From Lentinus brumalis (taxonomy: Eukaryota > Basidiomycota > Agaricomycetes > Polyporales > Polyporaceae): DNA of 64,000 nt. Within the stretch, counting starts at the first letter, position 1; every line of letters begins with the position of its first letter. The notes under the pieces were generated by a model. That model was not told the origin of the DNA and searched no databases. It worked only from the letters and a program-made list of their open reading frames with translations. Positions 1 to 10,743 of the stretch are shown here, piece by piece. The DNA lies in assembly GCA_001792895.1 (NCBI GenBank), contig MARA01000005.1, positions 1,178,001 through 1,242,000 on the forward strand. Reading direction: 5' to 3'. The position numbers and the translations under genes were made by a program.

Positions 1-263
1 TTGCAGAGCGGCGGTGTTTTTGAGTACGATGTTGATGGTCACGTCCGAGTCTCCGTTGTACAATGTATTGCCGTATCGAAGATGCCTGAATGGAATCCAC
101 ATTGCCGCCGTCCTTTCCGACTCCTTATATTTGAGTCACTGATCTTACTACGATGCACAATTATAAGTAGTGTGGAGAGCGAATGTGATCATCCTACAGA
201 TATACAGCGTGAAGTACCGAGCTCCATCCCAGTACAGAACCGGGGTGCCGGTGTAGAGACAGG

Positions 264-853
264 TTAGTTTCGAATGAATGCGACATAGCTACACGACTGC
301 TCTTTCAGGGTTACTGCGCTGCCGAACATCTTGGACGAGGCTGGTCAGTACATCAACATGCCATGCAAGGACTACGAACGTCTTACTTTCTGATAGCGTC
401 CGCACCAGAAGTGCTGAGGCGCGGTGCGGTAGTGGTCACACAGACCGTCGTCGTCGGGGAAGTGTCTGTCGCAGTACTGGCAGTAGTTATGGTTCGGGCT
501 CTGGACGACGTGTTCCTTGAGAGCTGCGTCGGTTTCAAACATCTGTTGGTAGCGAGAGTCGCTGGTCAGTATGGGAGGGCAATACTCACTAGCAGACAAA
601 CGTGGATTTACCTGGTCGCACCTGGTACAGTAGTCGTGCTCTGGGGTGGTACGGTAGTGATCATACCAGGCGCCAGCATCCCGTAAGTCCGTGTCGCAGT
701 ACTTGCAGTACCACAGGTGGCGGTCGCCCGGCACGAAGTGCCCCTTCAGGGCTGATGCGCTAGGGAACGTCTGCAGCAATGTGAATCAGTGACCGAGTGC
801 CGGTCATCATGCCTAAACCATACCTCCTGGCAGCTCTCACACCAGAAAGTATC
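264..853 (-). pseudogene. C2H2 zinc-finger protein gene, 5'-truncated
   Basis: Four phase-0 exons join cleanly: 824-853, 612-770, 387-542 and 264-329. They give about five tandem C2H2-like fingers, each ending in Tyr/Trp-Cys. Finger 1 reads CESCQETF...L..H...H, split across the first intron. Fingers 2-4 start CKYC, CTRC and CQYC. The last finger is degenerate: CGRY replaces the second Cys with Tyr, LKEQ replaces the first His with Gln, and no second His follows before the TAA at 264-266. An in-frame TAG lies just before the first exon, exactly at an AG acceptor (854-855), and upstream sequence switches at once to a BTB fragment on the other strand, so the 5' part is missing. Probable role would be nucleic-acid binding; the real function is unknown. 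Truncation and lost metal ligands favour a relic. Confidence 0.62.
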
Positions 854-855
854 CT

Positions 856-1727
856 ACCATCACGAAACTCCCTTCACACCTCGACAACTACGCAGCTCTC
901 CTATCGGCTGCCGAGAAGTACCAGATGACTTGGGTCCAGGATGATTTCCGGAAGCAGTGGAGGCTTGTCGCGCAGCCTGCTCCATTGGAAGCGTATCTCA
1001 CCGCTTCGCGGATGGGCTGGAGGGAGGGAGCGAAGGTTGCGGCGAGGTTCACGCTGGAAGAAAAGTCTCTCGCGGAGATTTACCATCCGTCGTTGGAGCG
1101 AACTCGAGCGCGTGTATACCACAGCTTGCTGTTGTTTCACGAGTCCAGTGGGAAGATGCTTAGGTATATCTTCCTGGGGGCTGGACACGTCTCGTACTCT
1201 GTCTCCCGCGAAGTCTACTGTACTGATCAATCGTTAGCGGCGCGTCACGCGTCACACGGCCCTCCGCCGTCCCTTATTTTGGCCGCTGTCACAGGTCACC
1301 GCGGAGTCCGCCGCTTGTGACGGCCATAGATTGGGCGTTGAGGTGCCCAAAACGGTAATTTTGCGGCGCCTCCGGCGCCGCTCAGCCACCTGTCACACCT
1401 CATGCGGTCCTCCGCCGCTACGGACCGACGCTGTCACACGCCGAACCCCCCGCAGCTAACGATTGATCAGTACAGTACTCTGGAAGACGGCGGCTTACTC
1501 CTCTCACCTGCGGCCGCCCATGCAGCGGTAGTCAGACTCATCCTAGCGTCCGAGAGCTACTTCATCGAGTGTCGCCGGTGCAACACAGCTAGCATCGATC
1601 GCTGCCTGAAGAATATGAGATACAGCTGCAGCATACGGGATCAGAGCTTGCATCCGTGAGTGGAACTCTGGAAGTAGTTACGCACTCACTGATTCATCTT
1701 TGACCCAACAGTTGGAAGTTGTACTGA
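856..1727 (+). pseudogene. BTB/POZ-family protein gene fragment split by a MITE
   Basis: From 856 an open frame encodes the middle of the same BTB family seen at 11.6-13.2 kb and 17.7-25.7 kb. Landmarks are an AAEKYQM helix, then YLTASRMGWREGAKVAARF, then YHPSLERTRARVYHSLLLFHE. Compare [19 protein letters not shown] and [21 protein letters not shown] at 11.6-13.2 kb. The N-terminal BTB fold is absent. Coding similarity fades after about 1160 near a GT. A MITE occupies 1216-1477. Beyond it the same frame continues with a Cys-x2-Cys stretch (CRRCNT), then a plausible intron (about 1653-1711) and a short last exon ending WKLY-stop at 1727, resembling the short last exons of the paralogues. The part between 1160 and 1480 cannot be reconstructed. 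Probably non-functional. Confidence 0.55.
1216..1477. mobile_element. MITE with 21-bp perfect terminal inverted repeats and TA target duplication
   Basis: Positions 1216-1238 and 1455-1477 are exact reverse complements (23 bp). The outermost TA on each side is best read as the TA target-site duplication of Tc1/mariner-type transposition, leaving 21-bp TIRs that start CTGTACTGATCAATCG. The roughly 258-bp interior is GC-rich with repeated GTCACAC and CCTCCGCCG words and no coding capacity. It lies in the BTB fragment. The mobilising transposase is not in this window. Confidence 0.8.
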
Positions 1728-2444
1728 TGATCTGACAGGCCTCAGGGGAACTGGCGACTAGTGGCCCTCGCGTGGCATTCGCCCCCCTTCATTAGTGTTC
1801 GTGTTCTTTTCACTCACTCGCTCCCGACCGACTGTCTCTCGTAGTGGCGACTAAATCCATAGCGCGATGTACATCTTGAATGGCTGACTGAACGCAAACC
1901 AGAATCATTGTGTTGCCATCAACTGCCGTCGGGAAGTTTATTCACTGGGGCCGCCATACGTACCACTCGGTTCGACGGATGCTTTCGTACGTGTAATTTC
2001 ACATACCAAAGACGCCGCGCTGTCGTACGGGGACAGTCTCTATCCACTGCCATCGGGAAGTCGTCACCCGCCGGCAACTTCAAGCTACGGACCCGTGTCG
2101 TGACAAACTAGCTTCACACGCACGCTAACAACGTCTTCAGTTAGCCAGTGCCCACATAGCAATCTTGAGCCGTTTTTCTCAGTGGCACACTGAATTACTC
2201 ATCGTGGTTTATCAGAGAGCCTTATTCGAGGTGCCTGCACAAGCACGTGTCGTAGACGTCTTCGACTGGAGTGGCCTTCCGTCGCCTTGCAATGGCGCGC
2301 CGACTGATGTGCTATGGCGAATGCAGACTGTACACAATGGCGCAGTCTGTCTAACGCGTCAAGCATACATATAAAAGGTATGGTACTGAGCCTGGCGGGG
2401 TCTGCAACACAATTCGATCTCCATCCCCCGCATAACGTCTCCTC
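1728..2444. other. Intergenic, upstream of the reductase array
   Basis: No coding frame with recognisable content. The only element noted is a TATA box close to the downstream gene. Confidence 0.5.
2370..2377 (+). promoter_or_regulatory. TATA box of the first reductase gene
   Basis: TATAAAAG lies 68 bp before the ATG at 2445, a typical distance for a strong TATA promoter in fungi. Confidence 0.5.
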
Positions 2445-3672
2445 ATGTCTACTCCTACGCAACAGAAGGTCCTTGTCCTTCAGGACAAGCAGGGCGAGTT
2501 TGCCTTGAAGACACGCGACGTTCCAAAGCCTGGGCCGGGCGACGTCCTCGTCAAGAACGTGGCCGTCGGCCTGAACCCAGTCGAATGGAAGATCCAGACC
2601 TGGGGGATTCTCGTCGAGAAGTACCCAGTCATCCTCGGGCTTGACGCTGCTGGCGTCGTTGAGGCGGTCGGCGAGGGCGTCACCTCGCTCCAAAAGGGCG
2701 ACCGTGTCCTGTATCAAGGTTGGCTCGAGGACGACCGCGCGAACTACCAAGAGTATTCCCTGATTGCTGCTGACCTTGCTGCAAAGGTAAGTGGGCCATA
2801 TATTGGTATGTCGTTAGGGAGCTGATGAAGAACGATACAGTTCCCCGAGAAGATCTCGTTCGATCAGGCCGCGACTCTCCCCGTCGCCGTCGCCACCGCT
2901 GCTATCGGGTTGTACCACCCGCATGGAGCCACAAAGTTCGTCGCTCCTTGGGCGGAGGACGGAAAGGGAAAGTATGCTGGCACTCCGCTCGTTGTCATCG
3001 GTGGATCCAGTGTCGTTGGTTCGCTCGGTAGGCACAGGGGTTACTCGTGTAGCTGGATATTGCTGGCTCACCGCCGCTCATTCTGCCTACTATGTACAGT
3101 AATCCAGCTTGCTAAGCTGTCCGGCTTCTCGCCCATCATCACTACCGCGTCCCTCAAAAACGCCGCGCTCCTCAAGTCATACGGGGCAACGCACGTCCTC
3201 GACCGCAACCTCTCCGCGGACGCGCTCCACGCCGAGGTGACAAAGCTCACAGGAGGGCCGGTTTCCGTGGTCTACGACGCGATTTCTACCCCCGAGACGC
3301 AGAACGCAGCGTACGGGTTGCTTGCTGCAGGCGGCAAGCTGCTCGTCCTGCTTCCCGAGGCGTTAACGGAGACGAGCGAGGGACGCATCCTCTCCCAGGT
3401 CCACGGTACGGTCCAACTGCCGCACAACGCGGAGCTCGGCAAGGCGTTGTTCCGTGCGCTCCCTGGACTCCTGGAATCCGGTGAGATCAAGGTGAGCTGG
3501 TTCGATGGACTTCAAGCATCCAGCCGCTGACTTGCAAGAATGTCATTCTCAGCCTCTCAACTTCGAGGTCATTCCGGGAGGTTTGGGTGGGGTCACCGCC
3601 GGGCTGGAGAAGCTGAAGGCGAATCAGGTTAGCGCCTCGAAGCTGATCATCCACCCGTCCGAGACCGCGTGA
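2445..3672 (+). CDS. Medium-chain (GroES-like) enoyl/quinone oxidoreductase, copy 1
   Basis: Four exons (2445-2786, 2841-3027, 3100-3491, 3553-3672) give 346 residues, the normal size for the zinc-independent MDR family. The N-terminal GroES-like part has the conserved VGLNPVEWK and the DAAGVVEAVGEGV turn; the catalytic-zinc GHE motif of alcohol dehydrogenases is not present. The Rossmann part has LVVIGGSSVVGSL as the dinucleotide-binding loop, then QLAKLSGFSPIITTAS and a GATHVLDR strand. The C-terminus ends GLEKLKANQVSASKLIIHP, typical of fungal ToxD-like enoyl reductases and quinone oxidoreductases. Expected reaction: NAD(P)H-dependent reduction of an activated double bond or quinone; the substrate cannot be told from sequence. 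First of a head-to-tail pair with the gene at 4103; both share all three intron positions, so they arose by tandem duplication. Confidence 0.9.
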
Positions 3673-4102
3673 AACCATGTATCAGTTGTCGATGCTCTTG
3701 GTGATCTGTACTAATTTCGTGTATTATAAAAGATAGTATGCAACGATATGTTCCTACTCCTCCGAGCTGTTCTGTTGCCTGTCGGTTCGATGGAGTACTC
3801 ACCTAGATCTAGGCTTGCAGAGCGAGCACAGACTCGGATATCTGCTAAGACGTGATGTGTACATACAAGAGCATGCAGGGGAGGGTGTCTCGGAACAAAA
3901 TCTTCGTTGGTAGGGAGCGAACTGGACATGCTGCGGCGCTGAGCGCTGTTCTCAATGCCGCTTCTAGTGTTTGCGCCCATGATGGCAACGAGCTGTCAGT
4001 CGCTGAGGTGTTCATCACATTGACAACGAAGAGACAAGTACCTGAGAGCACCTCGCTCATAAGGGACTTGGTCGTACCGAGAGGTCCCATTCGCTTTCTA
4101 TC
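3673..4102. other. Intergenic between the two reductase paralogues
   Basis: Nothing coding recognised. It must contain the terminator of copy 1 and the promoter of copy 2; no clear TATA box was seen. Confidence 0.4.
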
Positions 4103-5306
4103 ATGCCGGCCTCATCCCAGCAAAAGGTCCTATTCGTCCAGTCGAAGCAAGGCGAGCTCGTGATCGGAGCCCGCGACGTCCCAAAGCCGGGCCCTACCGA
4201 TATCCTCGTCAAGAACGAGGCGGTCGGTCTGAACCCGGTCGACTGGAAGATCGTAACGTTTGGTATGGCGGAGACGTACCCGACCATCCTTGGGCACGAT
4301 GCAGCTGGAGTCGTAGAGGCAGTCGGGGAGAGCGTCACCGCATTCGCGAAGGGCGACAGAGTCCTCTACCAGGGATTCTCAGAGCACGACCGTGCATGCT
4401 TCCAGCAGTATACGTTGATTGATGGGGGACTCGCCGCCAAGGTTGACATCTCGTATCATATTCCGTGAGAGCTCGAGCTCATGTACTTCATAGCTTCCAG
4501 AATCGCTTTCCTTCGAGCAGGGCGCCACCCTGCCACTTGCGTTCGCGACCGCGGCCATTGGGTTCTACTTCAAGGCCGGCGGTCCTCTTCTGACGCCTCC
4601 ATGGGCCGAAGGCGGGAGGGGGAAGTATAAAGACACTCCCCTAGTTGTCATTGGCGGTGCTAGCACTGCGGGCTCGCTTGGTGAGTCCGTGCGGCAAATC
4701 GGAGGAACATGCACTTATACCTCTGCGACTGGCTCTTCTTTAGCATTGCAATTCGCGAAGCTCTCGGGGTTCTCACCCATCATCACAACGGCCTCGGCCA
4801 AGAACACGGCCCTCCTGCAGTCGTATGGAGCGACGCATGTGTTGGACCGCAACCTATCGGCGGATGCGCTGAAGGCCGAAGTACAGAAGATAGCGGGTGG
4901 CCCGGTCACCCTCGTGTACGATGCCGTATCCGTTCCAGAAACACAGGCAGCGGGATACGGGCTACTCGCGCCTGCAGGGAAGCTCCTGACTCTGCTCCTG
5001 CCGAAGATCGCAGAGACGAGCGACGGCCGGACGGTCGTGCAAGTGAGCGGCGTGGTTCAGTTCCCGATGAACGTCGAGTTTGGGAAGGCGTTGTTCCTGG
5101 TACTCTCCACTCTGCTAGAGACGGGCGACATCAAGGTGAGCCGTGGATCTTGTGATCACTCTGCAAATGTTCAGGAGACTCACATCTTCTGACAGCCACT
5201 CAGATTTGAAGTCGTGCCTGACGGGCTAGAGGGCGTTGCCGCTGGATTGGATAGGCTGAAGAACAACCAAGTCAGCGCCGCGAAGCTTGTTGTCTCTCTC
5301 GCCTAG
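4103..5306 (+). CDS. Medium-chain (GroES-like) enoyl/quinone oxidoreductase, copy 2
   Basis: Exons 4103-4441, 4494-4680, 4744-5135 and 5196-5306 give 342 residues. The protein parallels copy 1 throughout: VGLNPVDWK, GHDAAGVVEAVGESV, LVVIGGASTAGSL, QFAKLSGFSPIITTAS, GATHVLDRNLSADALKAEV, and a terminal LDRLKNNQVSAAKLVVS. The second and third exons have the same length (187 and 392 nt) as in copy 1. It shares the inferred NAD(P)H reductase function; divergence in the loop after GFY and at the C-terminus may mean a different substrate. The first intron begins GTTGAC, a weak donor, but phase requires it. No polyketide or peptide synthase lies nearby, so a biosynthetic cluster is not supported. Confidence 0.9.
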
Positions 5307-5482
5307 AGGCTAGGGGAATTGTCGCCTCCGGTCCTGTAAGAGGTAGTATACGTCTTCTGTATATGCCAACCTGGCGAATCAGTTGTGAGCAGAGCGGACA
5401 GTGGCCACCTCCCCCAAACAATCACATTCGACGTCTGTGGGCAAGCCGGATCGCTGAGCATTCAGTACATAGATACATATGC

Positions 5483-7797
5483 TCAGGCGGTCTCCTGAGG
5501 ACGAACGACTAGCTTGACACCGCTGACCTGGTTGGCCTTCAGGCGTTCGAGCCCGGCCGTAATGCCGTTCAAGCCTCTCGGCAGTAGCTCGATCCTATTC
5601 GGCTGTCGACCCACTACGATCAGCCTCCGTCAATGAACAGCGGGAGGACCTCACTCACCACAACGATGCCAGACCTCAGCCACTCCTCCAGCCTTTCATA
5701 CAGCTCCACGCCGAGCTGCTTGTTCTCGGGTATCTGCAGATCCGCGAACGGATACGCCAGCTTCTTCGCTCCCCCGTCGCGCTTCACCTTCTCTGCCAGT
5801 ATCCACTGACCGGGGTAGTTTGAGAGGACCAGGGCGCCCCCGGTGCAACGGCATCGTATGCAATGTGCTGCGTCGTCTCGTCCGCGATCGCGTCGTAGGC
5901 GTAAGTGATAGGTTGTCCGCCCGTCACGAGCTTCTGAAGCTCCGCCGCGATAGCCTCCGGGAAAAGAGAGCGGTCGAGAACGTGTGTACATCAGGAAAAA
6001 CATATTTCTCCGGAGCCATATAGGCAGCTCATGGCACCTCCAGAACCGTGTGCGAGGGTCCGGAGGGCTCTGGAGGCTCGAGAACACAAGCGCCCCCGCC
6101 CGGGAGAGGTCCCGAGCGGTTACGAGCCAAAGGGATGACTCCGGACAGCGGGAGGACGTCTGTGTGATATAGACCATTTAGAGGTATGTATTCGTTCGTC
6201 CTAGAGGACACAATACAGCAGGAGGACACGCAAGAAGACTAGTACACATCTTTTGGGAGGCTCAGGAGAGCGTATACAACTTGACAACACAAGGATACAA
6301 GGCGGGAGGCGAATACAGACATTACTACGACTACTAAAGTAGTGTTCGAGGCCCCCGATTCTAAGACAGGCTGCGCGCCGCCGCCGCCACCACCACCGCC
6401 AGTATCTAGTTCAGCCGCTCGCGCTTGGCTGTATAAAGTCTACGAGTGAGCAGGCAAGTACGCGTCCCATACACGCTGCAATGACGCACCATTGCCACGT
6501 TCATCCTCCGAAGGAGACCGCTTGAGTGTCTCAGGCTGCAAAACAGCGGAGATAGAGTGGTGCTCGACATAGGGAGGGGGCCCGGGGGCCGAGGCAGCAG
6601 TGGGGCCGACGGCAGTGGCTGCTTGGGTCGCGCTCTCGGACCAGCCTGATCCACTGATGGGCTTCCGGGCGTGCAAGGAAAAGGTGTCTTCGACGTCCAA
6701 CAGGAGACGCGTCTTCAGACGAGTGTAGAGCTCGGACTCCACTTCTTCGGCGATGGAACCGCCGAGTTTGCGGACGAGGCCGGCGGTCAAGGTCTCATAG
6801 AGGGGATGGGTGTGCTTGTACTTGTGAAGACGCTCCTGCAAGCGGAGTAACACGCGATCCTCCAGGCCGGGCACGACGACCTTCTCGATGAAGGCCTCGA
6901 AGTCCCACTGAATGGCCGGCACAATGCGTGTCTTGAGCCATAGATCGCACCGAGCCATGGTGCGTTCCTCGAGCCTCACGAACATCCATTCGAGGGTGTC
7001 CCCTGTGGGCAGCGTGTCTGACATGTGAGATATGCTAGGCATGACGCAATGAAGTATTGGAACGTACCCTGAGGTTCACCGCCCTTGCCCTCGCCCGCGC
7101 CTGCGCCCACGACCTGGTCCGCGTCGCCTGCGTGTTTCTCCTTCATGTCTCCCGGCCCTTTGTTCTTGGGGTTGCGCGACAACGCAATCGCATCTTGGAA
7201 CCCGGTGCAGGTGTTGTGCGCGAAGACCTTGAACGCGGCGGCGGCAACCAAGTAGTCGTCCTCACTTGGCTTGTCGAGCGCGGCCAATTGAGAGGCAAGT
7301 TGGGTGGTGAGAGCAGAGCCGGCGAGCAACGCGTGGACAAGGGAGTGCGACGCAAGAGTCGCGTCGGTAGCTTGTGCTGAATCGGCCAGCCCCCAGCGAC
7401 TTGAGGTAGTCGGCGTGCTTCAGAGACGACGTCGTGATGATTGGTGAGATGCCTTGGAGTTTGGCAAGCTGGATAGCTGTGCGACATAAACCCATGTTAG
7501 TATCCTGGCACATTCTCTGCTGCGATTTCGGGACGGCGTACCGTACTGTCCGATAGAGGATGACCCGCCAACGATGAGTGCAGCTTGTCCTTTGAACTTC
7601 AGATACCGGTCACAACGGTCGCAAGGCAGACTGGGACGGACGCAGCCTGATCGAACGTGATATTTAGGACAGGAGGCGATCAGATGACGCCTCTCGCCCA
7701 GGGTAATGGAAAGCGCACCTTGCCAACGTTCTCCGCGGGTTGGACGCTATACTGCTGAAAGGTCGCCCTCTCCGGCTTGTTGATTCCGAATGAGAAG
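5483..7797 (-). pseudogene. Third reductase paralogue, N-terminally truncated and interrupted
   Basis: Pieces of the same MDR family lie in order on the minus strand. A FGINKPERATFQQYSV segment sits near 7720-7797, followed by ITFDQAASVPV and KFKGQAALIVGGSSSIGQY with missing residues between, then a good intron and IQLAKLQGISPIITTSS to about 7388. There the sequence breaks after LKSLGA and resumes about 1.4 kb later at THVLDRSLFPEAIAAELQK (about 5987), running to the C-terminus LERLKANQVSGVKLVVRPQETA with TGA at 5483-5485. The N-terminal third is absent. The acceptor before ITFDQAAS reads CTAA instead of CTAG. One base is missing in the C run at 5837-5841, shifting the frame in APGGALVL. The missing start, the 1.4-kb interruption and the damaged acceptor make this a pseudogene even if the single-base loss is an assembly error. 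Confidence 0.85.
6440..7387 (-). pseudogene. Unidentified gene fragment inserted in the reductase pseudogene
   Basis: Within the 1.4-kb interruption two exons join: 7068 to about 7387 and 6440-7017, with a 50-nt GTACGT...CAG intron. They encode about 300 residues: an alpha-helical first half, a glycine/lysine-rich linker, then a charged region with EWMFVRLEERTMARCDLW and LLRLQERLHKYKHTHPLYE, and a Pro/Ser-rich tail ending YLPAHS-stop. The frame is open up to the breakpoint but has no ATG; the only apparent start is a TTG. It therefore looks like the 3' part of another gene copied into the reductase gene rather than a complete gene. The family was not recognised. No long terminal repeats were found at the junctions near 5988 and 7387. 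Confidence 0.5.
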
Positions 7798-8281
7798 AGA
7801 CTTGCGGGGCGCTGACATCAGCCGAACCGAGCCAGCTTGTCATTGTGCGCATGATCTGCAGTCGGTGCCGCGGAGCGTTATGACAGAATAGACTAGACTT
7901 GAGATTCTTCGCCTCGCGAAGACAGAACAGAACTGATGTTATGCGAAAGCCGACTTTATATGACTATAAGCCTGGAGCCTGGAGCATGAAGGCCTAGAGA
8001 GTGATAGAGTCATAGGAGGGTGAACAAGCGTACGAGGAACGCGGACAGAGGACAGAGGACTCAGAGAGGCCCAGAGGGAAGAGGGCGCATGGTCAAGAGG
8101 CAGACTACCGTACAAGCTCGCCATCTACGAGTCACAAGACAGACATTCGTGTACAAAAGATCACCACAGCATGAGTCCATCTTCAGAACAACGAGAGACA
8201 AAACGACGACAAAGCGAGTCCGAGCGACAACGAAAGCGATAAGCGACAACAGATAAAACGAAGAGGAGGGAGACAGGACAT
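7798..8281. other. Intergenic
   Basis: No gene recognised. It holds the 3' flank of the minus-strand gene at 8282 and the lost 5' end of the reductase pseudogene. Confidence 0.4.
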
Positions 8282-10743
8282 TCACTCGCGCACCCAGATG
8301 CCCCGTCTGCGTTCGACCTGGCGCGCGCGCATGCGCTGCTGCCGCAGGTCGTTCATCATGTCGCGCGCGACAGGGGACAGCTCTGAGCTAGAGGCGGGGG
8401 ATGGCGGCTCAATGAGCACGCGATGGTGTACGGGAGTAGCTGACAGTCCCAACACGGGGAGGCGGGACATGTGCGGCGGGCTTGGAGTGTTCTCCTTGTC
8501 GCGCGTGCGCCATTGTGCAGCCTGCCCCGGCTTCGTGGAGCGCTTGCGCGACGGCAGTCCCTCTGGATTTGCAGGCCGCGAAGCCCCAGAGCCGGAGCCG
8601 GAGAGTTTGACCACAGAATCGTCGCGCTCGCAGGAGTTCTCATCCTCGAGGACAGACGACCGAGACGTGACGCGATGGTGTTGGCGTCGGGGTATATTGG
8701 TGAGTGCTTCACGCTTGTGCGAGCTCGAGGTGCGCCTGTGCGAACTCGAAGTGCGCTTGTGCCAGTTCGGCGCGCTTCGCTGAGCAGTAGGAACAGCATC
8801 ACTTAGCACTGGAATTGCTGGTGGAGGAGCCCGTGAAAGGGTGGCCTCTGGCATCTCAGGCGCGTCGCGCCAGTGCATCGACAACGGTCGCGGGCGAGGT
8901 CCCCGGGGGATCTTGCTGCTTGGCGGCGCTTTGGTGCTGCCGCTCGACGAGAGCGACGAGCCCGTGGCGTGAGTCGCTGCATGCGCCGAAGTGGGAATCG
9001 GCTCGGTGTGGTTGATAGCAACCTCGTTCGAAGTCGCGAGGGTTTCGTCGGTGGAATCACCACATTGAGACGCCAGGAGGTTCAGAGAGGTAGTGGACGC
9101 CGCGAAGGCAGTGTTCAGTTTCGTCATCGTCGCAGTTCGTATCTGAGCGTGAGAGGCATGGGAGTTGGTGTCGCTGGAGGTGAGTTGGGTAGAGCCGCTC
9201 GTGTTGGCGGAGTGTGTCGCGTCGAGGTGATCACCGAGGGAGGTGTCGCTGTGTTGGTCCTGCGCATGCTGGCTAGTTCCAGGGCTGTCAGGAGTGATAA
9301 TCTGGGGAAGAGGAGGGAGATCTCGCTCTTTGATAGCGAGGGTGTTGCGGCGGCTGAGGAAGCCGAACACCTCGGACGCCCGCTGAGGCGTCTTCGGGTC
9401 TGTGAGGTGAGGCTTCGAGACCGGTACGACCTCGATGATAGGTGCGCCATCCTCGCTGCCGCTGACTTCAACTTCCATGGAAGATATCGCTGGGTAATTG
9501 ATGCTAGAGTCTGCGTCTAGCGAAGACTGTGTGGTGTCGACGATTTCGACACGTGGGTTCAAAAGAGTGTCGGGGAAGTGAGTGTTCTTCGGAGTTTCGA
9601 GGTCGGGAGAAGAGAGGGGGGAATCACTGCCAAGTTGTTCGCTGACATACAGGTGAGCCGCAGGTCCATGAAGAAAAGGATCTAGTGACTCACTTCAAGA
9701 ATCGTTCAGCCCAAGAGATATCACCCTCGGTCGTCGCATTTAAAGCAAAGTGAAGCTCGGGTTCGCCTAATAGTTGTCGCAATGTAGATCCCTTGCGCTC
9801 ACTGGGTTCCCTTCCCTCCGATCCGGAAGTTGTAGGCGCAGGTGTCGGAGGCGAGTCTTCGAAGATCCCGGAGTTGAGGCAGCCCTTTTCGTCGTAAAGA
9901 TTGAGGAGACTTGCAACAGATGGATCTCGTCGCAGTTTGTACATCCTACCCGTATCCCTGGGCGTAAAGTTGACCTCTTTGAGCTTGGGCGGCCGATCCA
10001 GCAGGTCCTCATCATCCTCGTCATCGGAATCTTCCTGCGGTGTCCGAGCTCGCGACTCTTTGGAGCGAGACTCAGTTGGCGAGATCGGTGGGTTCGCACG
10101 TGGGAACTCAGTGCGCGAATGGGTCGTACGTCCGTGCACCTTGACAACGTAGGTTCCGCTTCGCTGGACACCGGGAGTGGTCGCAACCGTAGTGAGCGAT
10201 GGCGATGGAGAAATGGACGGGGTGCTGAGAAGATCCTGCATAGAAGGCGCTGTAACATGGTCAGTCTCAGTTGTACCATAAGATGGGATGTCGGTACAAG
10301 CTGGAGAGCACCTCGGGCCCCGGTTGGCCTAAGTATACGCGGGCAGACGATGGACCGCAACGACTGAATAGCATGCTTCCAACTTCCAATACCTCGTCGA
10401 AGGTAGCTAAGCTGATGCCGATAGCCAATAGAGCAGATAAAACCAGCTCACTATCCAGCCTCAATTCCATCAAACAGAGTCCCCCACTATACTTATATGA
10501 CTCCAACACGAGAACGGGATACTCACGTAGAGGGGGTAAGGAAGTATAGTCGATCTCAGACATGACTGCGAACTTGGTCGACGAAGAGCGCAATAGACGG
10601 TTCACGCTGGTGTCTGGATCCTGTGTACCTCTCTCGGCCAATATACGACCTTCTGCGTCGACCCGTGCGTTGGCGTTCTGCTTCTTCTTGTTCTTCCTGG
10701 ACTTGCTGCTGCCTAGGGAGAGGAACCGCTTGAGGAAACCCAT
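8282..10743 (-). CDS. Conserved hypothetical serine/proline-rich protein with a basic N-terminus
   Basis: Three exons (10527-10743, 9694-10249, 8282-9641) keep phase and give 710 residues. The start MGFLKRFLSLGSSKSRKNKKKQ carries Gly at position 2, a possible N-myristoylation signal, followed by a basic patch that could bind membrane. The rest is low-complexity and probably disordered: an acidic DSDDEDDEDLLD patch, a LREYP-like entry region, then a long Ser/Thr/Pro-rich part with a short repeat (KRTSSSHRRTSSSHKR) and a basic C-terminus ending RQVERRRGIWVRE. No catalytic domain was recognised. The N-terminal MGFLKxFLSLG pattern is, as far as I recall, shared by uncharacterised Agaricomycete proteins; that is memory, not a search. 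A lysine/serine-rich signalling adaptor is possible but unproved. Confidence 0.75.

Noticed and set aside
2445..8281. Secondary-metabolite cluster around the enoyl reductases
   Set aside because: No polyketide synthase, peptide synthetase, terpene cyclase or P450 gene in the window.
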